Shown here: piece after piece, positions 16,325 through 24,428 of the stretch
How positions within the stretch are numbered: position 1 is the first letter of the stretch
Layout: every line of letters starts with the position of its first letter
NCBI GenBank assembly: GCA_016711805.1
Contig: JADJSH010000017.1
Coordinates: 42,732-106,731 of the forward strand
Reading direction: 5' to 3'
Length of the DNA stretch: 64,000 nucleotides
Source: Bacteroidota bacterium
GTDB lineage: Bacteria; Bacteroidota; Bacteroidia; B-17B0; Aurantibacillaceae
Notes under the pieces: generated by a model
The model's database searches: none
What the model was told of the DNA's origin: nothing
The model's input: the letters and a program-made list of their open reading frames with translations, nothing else
Translations under genes and position numbers: made by a program

Positions 16325-17024
16325 GAGAAACGTAAGTTAGTTTGTATATAACACCGCTAGTGATTCTTTGTTCAACAGGTACCCCTATAATAACAAAACT
16401 AGAACGCAAATCTTTTATTTCGCGGTATACTAAACCAATTTCTTTTGCGTATTTTTCAATGTAATACTCTCGGTGAATCGCATTTTTATTTTTATCGTCT
16501 TTTTGGGTTACCATCAATACATTATCAAAAGCAGTTCCATTTATCGTTTCTGCTCTATCTGAATACGTATATTCATATTCCCATTCACCAAGTGTATTAT
16601 TTGCATTTCCATTCCAAGTGGCATCTTCCTTTACTGGAAAAATTAATTTCGTAAAACGAATGTCCTCTTCAACAACCTCTAGAGTAGTAGCCGTTTTGGT
16701 GTAATTCCAGACATCTTTTACGGCCCAAGGAATATTATCATAACTAACGGAATCATTATACTTCTTGATATAGCGTACCAATTTAATTGCCTTCCTTCCT
16801 TGATTATCCGTAAAAACTTCCTCTAATTTTTCTTTAATTCGGTATTTATAATAAGTAGTATCACCAAAAAAATCATCATAAATAGTAGAATCAACATCAT
16901 AAATGATATACTTTCCTATATTTTCGGGCGCATACGCATATCCAACATCTGGTGGATCCTCTGTCTTTTTTTTGCAGGCAAAAGCGACAAAAACTAACAA
17001 TGCAAAAAGTAAAAGATTTTTCAT
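16311..17024 (-). CDS. Lipoprotein of unknown function, coupled to the S8 peptidase
   Basis: 237 aa when started at the ATG at 17024, which gives a clean lipoprotein signal MKNLLLFALLVFVAFAC followed by KKK; longer upstream starts would bury it. The mature part is rich in beta-strand-like, Tyr-rich stretches and has no family I recognise. Its 3' end overlaps the start of the subtilisin gene, so the two products are probably made together; a role as surface partner, inhibitor or anchor is only a guess. Confidence 0.78.
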   Translation of the reverse strand: MKNLLLFALLVFVAFACKKKTEDPPDVGYAYAPENIGKYIIYDVDSTIYDDFFGDTTYYKYRIKEKLEEVFTDNQGRKAIKLVRYIKKYNDSVSYDNIPWAVKDVWNYTKTATTLEVVEEDIRFTKLIFPVKEDATWNGNANNTLGEWEYEYTYSDRAETINGTAFDNVLMVTQKDDKNKNAIHREYYIEKYAKEIGLVYREIKDLRSSFVIIGVPVEQRITSGVIYKLTYVSHGYE

Positions 17025-17080
17025 ATTTATGATAGTTAAAAGTACTAATAAATTATCTCTAAAACAATCGTAAATTATTA

Positions 17081-17088
17081 TAAATTCG
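17081..17088 (+). promoter_or_regulatory. Candidate -7 element of the trans-sulfuration gene
   Basis: TAAATTCG, one mismatch to TAnnTTTG, 17 nt before the ATG at 17106. No clear -33 TTG. Confidence 0.35.
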
Positions 17089-17105
17089 TCCAAAATTAAC
17101 TTCTT

Positions 17106-18263
17106 ATGGCAGATTTCTCAAAACACAAATTCGGTACAAAAGCTATACACGCTGGAGCTGATCCTGATCCATCAACTGGTGCAATTATGACACCTATTTT
17201 TCAAACATCTACTTATGTTCAGGAATCACCAGGAACTAATAAAGGATATGGATACGCTCGTGGTAAAAACCCAACTCGCGAAGCCTTGCAAAAAAACATT
17301 GCTGCTTTAGAGGGTGGTAAACATTGTGTTTGCTTCAGTTCTGGAATGGGAGCAACTGATGCAGTCATGCGTATGTTACGTCCGGGCGACGAAGTTATTA
17401 CGGGTGATGATTTGTATGGTGGGTCTTACCGTATGTTCACTAAAATTTATGAAAATTATGGTATTAAATTCCACTTCATTAATTTAACAGATGCAAATAA
17501 TATCGCTAAATATATTAATGCAAACACAAAATTAATTTGGGCGGAAACTCCTACCAATCCAACCATGCAAATTATTGACATTGAAGCTTGTGCTAAAATA
17601 GCAAAAGCCAACAAGTTGATTTTAGCGGTTGATAATACATTTGCTTCTCCGTATTTACAAAATCCATTAGCCTTAGGTGCTGATATTGTAATGCACTCTG
17701 TTACTAAATACTTAGGCGGACATAGCGACGTTGTTATGGGAGCATTAGTAACGAATGATGACAAATTACATGAGCAAATTTATTTTATATTAAATAGCTG
17801 TGGAGCAAATCCTGGTCCTATGGATTGTTTTTTAGTCATGCGTGGTATTAAAACGTTGCATTTACGCATGGAACGCCATTGTTTTAACGGACGTAAGATA
17901 GCGGAGTTTTTAAAAACACATCCTCGTATCGAAAAAATTTACTGGCCTGGCTTTACAGATCATCCTAACCACGAGATTGCAAAAAAACAAATGCGTGATT
18001 TTGGCGGTATGATTTCAATCGTTTTAAAAGGCGCTTCATTAGAAGATACTTTTAAAATTGCTTCATCCTTTAAAATATTTTCATTAGCAGAATCTTTAGG
18101 TGGCGTAGAATCATTAATCAATCATCCTGTTACCATGACACACGCGTCTATTCCCAAAGCAGAACGTGATAAAGCTGGGGTAGTTGACAACTTATTACGT
18201 TTAAGTGTTGGTGTAGAAGATGTTGAAGACTTAATTGAAGATTTGAAACAAGCTTTGGCTTAA
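17106..18263 (+). CDS. metB: Cystathionine gamma-synthase/lyase family PLP enzyme
   Basis: 385-aa trans-sulfuration enzyme. PLP lysine in MHSVTKYLGGHSDVVMG, the phosphate-binding stretch FSSGMGATDAVMRML and the aspartate in LAVDNTFASPYL are all present; the fold covers the whole length. Members make cystathionine from activated homoserine (MetB) or cleave it (gamma-lyase); the two cannot be separated reliably by eye, so the symbol is provisional. Cytoplasmic, single gene with a terminator directly behind it. Confidence 0.9.
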   Translation: MADFSKHKFGTKAIHAGADPDPSTGAIMTPIFQTSTYVQESPGTNKGYGYARGKNPTREALQKNIAALEGGKHCVCFSSGMGATDAVMRMLRPGDEVITGDDLYGGSYRMFTKIYENYGIKFHFINLTDANNIAKYINANTKLIWAETPTNPTMQIIDIEACAKIAKANKLILAVDNTFASPYLQNPLALGADIVMHSVTKYLGGHSDVVMGALVTNDDKLHEQIYFILNSCGANPGPMDCFLVMRGIKTLHLRMERHCFNGRKIAEFLKTHPRIEKIYWPGFTDHPNHEIAKKQMRDFGGMISIVLKGASLEDTFKIASSFKIFSLAESLGGVESLINHPVTMTHASIPKAERDKAGVVDNLLRLSVGVEDVEDLIEDLKQALA

Positions 18264-18287
18264 CAAATAAACAGTTACAAAAAAACA

Positions 18288-18314
18288 AAAGCCCGATAAA
18301 ATATCGGGCTTTTT
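18288..18314. terminator. Bidirectional intrinsic terminator
   Basis: AAAGCCCGATA / TATCGGGCTTT with a short loop and T/A flanks, between the PLP enzyme gene (plus) and the small lipoprotein gene (minus). Confidence 0.85.
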
Positions 18315-18323
18315 GATTTAAAT

Positions 18324-18476
18324 TTATTCAGCAGCTGTGCTATCTGTAGGATGAGGATGGCAATGTGGCTTAGGTTTAATATCCATTGGACGGTGACAAC
18401 CTTTTTTTTCGCAAGACGACAAACTGATGGCTGCAATACATACTGCAATTGCCATAATGATTTTCAAATTTTTCAT
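18324..18476 (-). CDS. Small His/Cys-containing lipoprotein, 50 aa
   Basis: Minus-strand ORF from the ATG at 18476: MKNLKIIMAIAVCIAAISLS then SC at the lipobox (ISLSSC), followed by a short tail with KKGCHRPMDIKPKPHCHPHP. The mature peptide is about 25 residues, with a second and third Cys and four His, Pro-rich, ending STAAE. The lipobox and proper terminator on its 3' side argue it is a real gene. Metal binding is a possibility suggested by composition only; no family known to me. This accounts for most of the 363-bp gap between the two flanking plus-strand genes. Confidence 0.65.
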   Translation of the reverse strand: MKNLKIIMAIAVCIAAISLSSCEKKGCHRPMDIKPKPHCHPHPTDSTAAE

Positions 18477-18597
18477 ATTATATATTTTTTGATTATACTT
18501 AAAAACGGTCCAGATTTCTTGATAGTATGCAATAAAGGATTAATGAGGTAAAACCTATTCTTTTTAAGGTAAGCTTTTCGATTGTTGTTAAATCTTC

Positions 18598-18605
18598 TAA
18601 ATTTG
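18598..18605 (+). promoter_or_regulatory. -7 promoter element for the EI24-mqnA operon
   Basis: TAAATTTG, exact match to the Bacteroidota -7 consensus, 21 nt upstream of the ATG at 18627. The -33 element is not clear. Confidence 0.5.
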
Positions 18606-18626
18606 TATGCAAATGCACAATAATCT

Positions 18627-19427
18627 ATGAACTTCTTTACAGGATTTTTTAAAGCTATCGGCAATTGTTTCAAAGGGTTTAGTTTACTTTTTGAAAAAGG
18701 TTTATGGCCTTACTTATTCTATTCGGTGGGCTTGTGGTTATTAATGTGGATAGGCAGTATTTGGGTATTTGCCGAAATAGCTTCGCAATTAGCTAACTAC
18801 CTAAACCACCAATTAAATTTTGAAGAAATACCTGATTCTGGTACTATTTTATCTTTTGCTAAACCTTTTCTAACAGGTTATTTTAGTTTCATAATGACCT
18901 GGGTATTTAAAATTATCTTTTGGTTTATATCCAGCACCTTTACTAAATACTTAGTTTTAATAGCCCTCTCCCCTCTATTTGCGTTGCTATCCGAATCGGT
19001 TGAAGAAAAAACAAATGGCAAAAATTATCCTTTCACTTTTCCGCAATTAATAAAAGACATTGGAAGAGGTATTGCAATTAGTTTAAGAAACATGCTCTTA
19101 GAATATTTTTTCATTATCACTGGATTTATAATTACAATCCTTTTTCCGCCATTAGTTATTGTTACAGGCCCTTTATTAATGATTATTTCTTGGTACTTTA
19201 TAGGTTTTACAATGTTGGACTATAATTTTGAAAGACATAAAATGACTATTTCAGAAAGCGTAAAATTTACTCGCAAAAACATTGGCTTAGCTTGTGGCAT
19301 TGGTTTAGTTTACACCGTATTTATGTGGTTACCGTTTTTTATTGGTTTAATGTTTGGTCCCGCTTTAGCAGTGGTTGGAGCAACTCTGAGTTTTTTAGAA
19401 CTAAAACAAAAACAAACTGTTATATAA
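18627..19427 (+). CDS. EI24/CysZ-like integral membrane protein
   Basis: 266 aa with five or six hydrophobic segments (about 25-50, 75-110, 110-130, 155-190, 230-255), the fold of the EI24 domain family that includes sulfate permease CysZ. FTKYLVLIALSPLFALLSESVEEK and SISWYFIGF-like stretches fit the family. Transport substrate cannot be assigned. It is 3 bp from mqnA, so co-transcribed. Confidence 0.85.
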   Translation: MNFFTGFFKAIGNCFKGFSLLFEKGLWPYLFYSVGLWLLMWIGSIWVFAEIASQLANYLNHQLNFEEIPDSGTILSFAKPFLTGYFSFIMTWVFKIIFWFISSTFTKYLVLIALSPLFALLSESVEEKTNGKNYPFTFPQLIKDIGRGIAISLRNMLLEYFFIITGFIITILFPPLVIVTGPLLMIISWYFIGFTMLDYNFERHKMTISESVKFTRKNIGLACGIGLVYTVFMWLPFFIGLMFGPALAVVGATLSFLELKQKQTVI

Positions 19428-19430
19428 TAC

Positions 19431-20165
19431 ATGCAACATTCTGTATCCATCGTTAACTATTATAACACCACGCCATTTTTATACGGAATTAATCATTCTG
19501 ATTTTTTATCTCAGATAATATTAGAATCAGATATCCCTAGTGTGTGTGCTCAAAAATTAAAAAACAAACAAGTAGAAATTGGCTTAGTACCAGTGGCTAT
19601 TTTGCCTGAATTAGAAAGCTACCAAATTATCACCGATTATTGTATTGGGGCTGTTGGAAAAGTAGATAGTGTGAAATTATTTTCAGAAAAACCTTTAGAA
19701 GAATTGACACATGTATTATTAGATTATCAATCCAAAACATCAGTAACTTTAGTACAAGTTTTAAATAAACATTTTTGGAAAAAAAATATTCAGTTCATTA
19801 ACGCTACAGAAGGTTTTGAAAAACAGATTTCTGGAACAACTGGAGCAGTTATTATTGGCGATAGAACCTTTGGATTAACCTCTCATCCTTATCAATACGA
19901 CTTAGCTGAAGAATGGCAAAAATTTACCGGTTTACCTTTTGTGTTTGCTTGTTGGGTAAGTAATGTGCTATTAGAAGAAAGTTTTATTAATGAATTCAAT
20001 AAAACGCTAGCCTTTGGTGTTGATCATATTGAAGAAGCTGTGATAGAAAAACCAAATCAAGCGCTAGGAATTCATGCGTTAGATTATTTGAAAAATAAAA
20101 TTTCATACAACTTAGATTCTGATAAAAGAAAAGCTTTAGAGAAGTTTTTAGAATTGATGAAGTAA
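19431..20165 (+). CDS. mqnA: Menaquinone biosynthesis protein MqnA (chorismate dehydratase)
   Basis: 244-aa periplasmic-binding-protein-like fold enzyme that dehydrates chorismate to 3-enolpyruvylbenzoate, the entry step of the futalosine route to menaquinone. SIVNYYNTTPFLYGI, VEIGLVPVAILPE, SVTLVQVLN and IGDRTFGL match the family pattern. It implies this organism uses the futalosine, not the classical Men, pathway; mqnB-D are not in the window. Co-transcribed with the EI24 gene. Confidence 0.92.
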   Translation: MQHSVSIVNYYNTTPFLYGINHSDFLSQIILESDIPSVCAQKLKNKQVEIGLVPVAILPELESYQIITDYCIGAVGKVDSVKLFSEKPLEELTHVLLDYQSKTSVTLVQVLNKHFWKKNIQFINATEGFEKQISGTTGAVIIGDRTFGLTSHPYQYDLAEEWQKFTGLPFVFACWVSNVLLEESFINEFNKTLAFGVDHIEEAVIEKPNQALGIHALDYLKNKISYNLDSDKRKALEKFLELMK

Positions 20166-20190
20166 TTTTAATTTTCCTACATTTACATTA

Positions 20191-21159
20191 ATGAAAGCTT
20201 CCATCTATACACAGTATGGTCCACCAAGCGTACTTCAAATTAAAGAAGTTGCAAAGCCAATTCCTAAGCATAATGAAGTTTTAGTAAAAATTCATGCTAC
20301 TACTGTTAATAGAACAGATATTGCTTTTAGAAAACCAGACCATTTTATTAATAGATTGTTTAATGGTTTGTTAAAACCAAAAAAACAAATACTTGGGACT
20401 GAGTTTGCAGGAGAAATTGAAGCTATTGGTGATAATGTAACAACATTTAAAGTTGGCGACCAAGTATTTGGAATAAATACGATGGCCTTTAGCACTCATG
20501 CGGAGTACGTATGTATACCCGAACATAAATCTATTGGGCACAAACCAAATAATATGACATTTATGGAAGCTGCAGCTGTTTGCGAAGGCTTTATATTTGC
20601 CAATAATTACGTAAAATGCATCGACTTTAAAACTTCTACAAAAATTTTAATAAATGGCGCTTCTGGTTCTATTGGTTCTGCAGCATTGCAATTAGCAAAA
20701 TATTATGGAGCCAAACATATCACCGCAGTTTGCAGTACAAAAAATATTGAATTGATAAAAACGTTGGGTGCCAATGAAGTTATTGATTACACAAAAAACG
20801 ATTTCACACAAATAACCCAACAATTTAACGTAGTGTTAGATGCTGTAGGCAAAAGCACATTTTTTAAGTGTAAACACCTCCTAATAAACGACGGTGTATA
20901 TTTTTCAAGCGAATTAGGGCCCTACTCTCAAAATATTTTTTTGGCGCTCATCACTCCTTTTTTCAGAAATCGAAAAGTGAAATTCCCAATCCCTACTGAT
21001 AGTAAAAAAGACATTGAGTTCTTAAAGAATATTATTGAGGCAGGAAAATATAAAGCCATTATCGATAAAACCTATCCAATCTCTCAAATTGTAGAAGCCA
21101 CAACTTATGTTGAAACTGGAGAAAAAACAGGGAATGTAGTGATTACAATCATGGATTAA
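20191..21159 (+). CDS. Zinc-independent MDR family NAD(P)-dependent oxidoreductase
   Basis: 322 aa. GroES-like N-domain (LGTEFAGEIEAIGDNVTTFKVGDQVFG) and Rossmann domain with NGASGSIGSAALQLAKYYGA. The sequence belongs to the quinone-oxidoreductase/zeta-crystallin type of medium-chain dehydrogenases; the catalytic zinc ligands are not evident. Substrate cannot be told. 25 bp behind mqnA, so it may be read with it. Confidence 0.85.
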   Translation: MKASIYTQYGPPSVLQIKEVAKPIPKHNEVLVKIHATTVNRTDIAFRKPDHFINRLFNGLLKPKKQILGTEFAGEIEAIGDNVTTFKVGDQVFGINTMAFSTHAEYVCIPEHKSIGHKPNNMTFMEAAAVCEGFIFANNYVKCIDFKTSTKILINGASGSIGSAALQLAKYYGAKHITAVCSTKNIELIKTLGANEVIDYTKNDFTQITQQFNVVLDAVGKSTFFKCKHLLINDGVYFSSELGPYSQNIFLALITPFFRNRKVKFPIPTDSKKDIEFLKNIIEAGKYKAIIDKTYPISQIVEATTYVETGEKTGNVVITIMD

Positions 21160-21223
21160 GTTCCCACATTTTCCCCTTTTTTTCTTCTATAAAATCCCTA
21201 TCTTTAAGGGTTATTTAACCTCT

Positions 21224-24200
21224 ATGAAGAAATCATTTCTACTCCTATTATTGGCTTTCATTTCTGTTTCAGAAATCACTGCTCAAAACGAATATATCGA
21301 TTACCGTTCTACTACCAATCCTTTGTATTGGAAAAATCGCAAACCTTTTGCCGACTACTGGCAACAAGATGTGCATTACACCATTAAAGCAACATTGAAT
21401 GACACAACAGATATCATTACTGGACACGAAGAGCTGACTTATTGGAATAATTCTCCGAAAGATTTATACTTTGTGTATTTCCATTTATACAATAATGCTC
21501 AAACAAAAGACTCTTACCTAGCAGATTTATACAAGAATAACAATTATCATTTAAAGTTTAACAAGTACCGTAAAGAGGGTAAAGGAACAGAAGTAATCAG
21601 CATTAAAAATGGCAACACCGAATTAAAAACAGAATTAGATAATACCGTTATGAAAGTGTACTTGGAACGTCCTTTAAAACCAGGCGAATCCATTACCTTT
21701 GATTTAGACTTTAAAACCTATTATGCGAAAGAAGTTATCCGTAATCGCATGAAAATGTACGGTGCTTTTGGCAACAAACATTTTGATGTAGTGCATTGGT
21801 ATCCTCGTATTTCTGTTTACGACCGTAAACAAGGCTGGGATACAGACCAACATATGGATCATGAATTTTATGGCGACTTCGGTTCCTTTTATGTAGAATT
21901 TACATTGCCAAACAATTACGTATTAGATGCTACAGGTGTTTTACAAAACGAAAAAGAAGTGTTACCAGATTCTTTACGTCAACGTTTAGACATTTCGAAC
22001 TTTGCAAAAAAGCCATGGAACTCACCACCAAGCACTATTATTAAACGCGATGGCACAAACAAAACTTGGAAATTTTCTGCACTTAACGTTCACGATTTTG
22101 CATTAACGGCCGACCCAACTTACCGTATTGGAGAAATAATGTGGCAAGGTATTAAGTGTGTGGCATTAGTTCAGGAGCCTCATGCAGCTGGTTGGCAAAC
22201 TTGCCCGCAATACATTGCAAAAGTGTTAGATGTTAACTCTTATAACATTGGTCCTTACCACTATCCTAAAATGATTTGTGCCGATGCCCAAGATGGTGTT
22301 GAATATCCTATGTTAACGTTAGATGGTGGCTACGATCCTAATTATCGCGATTTATTAGTTCATGAAATGACACACAATTGGTTTTTTGGAATGGTGGGCA
22401 GTAACGAAACTTATAGAGCATTTTTAGATGAAGGCTTCACGCAGTTTTATACTGCTGATACGTATCAGTTTATTGATGGACCAAATAAAATAAGTCAGCA
22501 ACCAAAAAGTAAATACGTACGCCGTTTTACTGAACAAAACAGAATTTTAGATGACCAAATTTATAATGGCTATATGAATGCTATTACCGTTCGTGGCGAA
22601 GAAGTTACTTTGAATACGCATAGCGATGATTACAATGGCGGCATCCGTCATGGTGGCGGTTACGGCGCAGTATATACCAAAACAGCTGCTATGTTTAAAA
22701 ACATGGAGTATGTATTAGGTCGTTCGTTATTTGATAAATGTATGCAGCATTATTTCAATCAATGGAAATTTGCGCATCCATATCCAGAAGATTTCAGAAA
22801 CTCAGTCATTCAATACAGTGGCGTTGATTTAAATTGGTTTTTTGATCAATGGTTAGAAACCACAAAAAAAATTGATTATAAAATTGGTCGTATCAAACAC
22901 GGAAAAAACAAAGGTGAATATTTAATTAAGTTTAAACGTAAAGGCGATATGCAAATGCCAATTGACTTTGCGGTGATTGACAAAAATGACTCAGCTTATT
23001 TGTATCATATTCCTAATACGTGGTTCGAAAAACCAGTAAAAACAAATGTATTACCACGTTGGATCGGTTGGGGAAAAGTAAAACCAACCTATGTTGCTAA
23101 AGTTCAATTAAATGCAAAAATAAAAAATGTGATTATCGATCCTTCTCGTCGTTTAGCCGATGTGGATATGATGAACAATGTAAAACATCATAAAGTAAAT
23201 TTAACCTTCGATTCAAAAATATACAATCCATTAGATTGGAAGCATTACGAAATGAAAGCTCGCCCAAGTTTATGGTACAATGGTTATGATGGTATTAAAG
23301 TAGGTGCTCACCTAAACGGAGGTTACATGAATACCAAGCATGTGTTTGATGTAACGGCATGGTTTAGTACTGGCTTTGGACAAGCGTTTTTAGATAGTAC
23401 AACAAACAAAAACAAATACAATACCTTTTCTTTTTTATTAAACTATAAAACGTCTACAGCTAAGTTTATAAAAAAATCAAACATATACATGACCTTAAAA
23501 TCATTAGATGGTTTAGAAAGTGGTTTAATTGGTTTTGAAAAGAAAAGTAACAACGATAGAAATAGAATTTACATTCAATACAAAGCAATGGTGCGTGATT
23601 TACCAAATGATTTAGTGTATTTAATAAATCAAAATGAATGGCAAATTCAAAAAATGAATAGTTATTTAAATGTAGGTATAGATCATAACTATAGTTATAA
23701 TCGTGGAACTGGGACAATGAATTTAAATGCAAGAGCAAGTGCATTTACAAGAGATTATGATTATTCTAATTTACAATACACCGCCATCAATAAAAATGAT
23801 TTAGGTAGAATAAATATAAATACACGTGTATTTGCACAATTAGGTTTTGGAACAATGTTAGCGGATGAATCCATGTTATTTGCATCTGGTTCTAACCCAG
23901 AAGATTTAATGGATAACAAGTACACTCGTTCTAATGGTTTTGTGCCACCCGAGTGGGGAAAATATGGCGCTATGACTAATCACTTTACTGCTGGTGGAGG
24001 ATTAAATTTAAGAGGCTATTCTGGTTATGTATTAGCCGCCGAAGATGCCAATGGATTTATTGTAAATCAATACAAAGGGACAACAGGTGCATCAGCAAGT
24101 GCAGAAATTGAATTTGGAGAATTATTTAGTTTTATGAATATCAAAAAAATGAATAATACCATTAAAATTAACCCTTACTTATTTGGAGACGCTGGAACCA

Positions 24201-24418
24201 TCAATATCAATGCGCCTGCCAAAGCAACCGTCATGTCTGGATTAATTGCTGACGCCGGTGTTGGTGTGGCAGTAAGCATACAAAAATGGGGACCACTTTA
24301 TGGATTAAAACCATTAACCATTCGTTTTGACATGCCTTTCTTTGTTAACCGTTTACCATTTGCCGAAAAAGATTACTTACAATTCCGTTGGATGGTTGGC
24401 ATTAATAGAGCTTTCTAA
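21224..24418 (+). CDS. M1 family metallopeptidase fused to a predicted outer-membrane beta-barrel
   Basis: 1064 aa. Signal peptide (residues 1-20, ends SEITAQ). Residues about 45-560 are an M1 aminopeptidase domain; zinc ligands H380, H384 (HEMTH) and E403 in FLDEGFTQF are in the canonical HExxH-x18-E spacing. The GAMEN exopeptidase motif is replaced by GVEYPMLT. Residues about 640-1064 have alternating polar/apolar strands, aromatic girdle residues, an LRGY motif at 929-932 like the Omp85 L6 (V/I)RG(F/Y) loop, a NPYLFGDAG strand and a terminal FRWMVGINRAF ending in Phe. This suggests an Omp85-type barrel, so the peptidase may be displayed at the surface or in the periplasm. Barrel call is inference. 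Confidence 0.88.
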   Translation: MKKSFLLLLLAFISVSEITAQNEYIDYRSTTNPLYWKNRKPFADYWQQDVHYTIKATLNDTTDIITGHEELTYWNNSPKDLYFVYFHLYNNAQTKDSYLADLYKNNNYHLKFNKYRKEGKGTEVISIKNGNTELKTELDNTVMKVYLERPLKPGESITFDLDFKTYYAKEVIRNRMKMYGAFGNKHFDVVHWYPRISVYDRKQGWDTDQHMDHEFYGDFGSFYVEFTLPNNYVLDATGVLQNEKEVLPDSLRQRLDISNFAKKPWNSPPSTIIKRDGTNKTWKFSALNVHDFALTADPTYRIGEIMWQGIKCVALVQEPHAAGWQTCPQYIAKVLDVNSYNIGPYHYPKMICADAQDGVEYPMLTLDGGYDPNYRDLLVHEMTHNWFFGMVGSNETYRAFLDEGFTQFYTADTYQFIDGPNKISQQPKSKYVRRFTEQNRILDDQIYNGYMNAITVRGEEVTLNTHSDDYNGGIRHGGGYGAVYTKTAAMFKNMEYVLGRSLFDKCMQHYFNQWKFAHPYPEDFRNSVIQYSGVDLNWFFDQWLETTKKIDYKIGRIKHGKNKGEYLIKFKRKGDMQMPIDFAVIDKNDSAYLYHIPNTWFEKPVKTNVLPRWIGWGKVKPTYVAKVQLNAKIKNVIIDPSRRLADVDMMNNVKHHKVNLTFDSKIYNPLDWKHYEMKARPSLWYNGYDGIKVGAHLNGGYMNTKHVFDVTAWFSTGFGQAFLDSTTNKNKYNTFSFLLNYKTSTAKFIKKSNIYMTLKSLDGLESGLIGFEKKSNNDRNRIYIQYKAMVRDLPNDLVYLINQNEWQIQKMNSYLNVGIDHNYSYNRGTGTMNLNARASAFTRDYDYSNLQYTAINKNDLGRININTRVFAQLGFGTMLADESMLFASGSNPEDLMDNKYTRSNGFVPPEWGKYGAMTNHFTAGGGLNLRGYSGYVLAAEDANGFIVNQYKGTTGASASAEIEFGELFSFMNIKKMNNTIKINPYLFGDAGTININAPAKATVMSGLIADAGVGVAVSIQKWGPLYGLKPLTIRFDMPFFVNRLPFAEKDYLQFRWMVGINRAF

Positions 24419-24428
24419 AAAATTGAAT

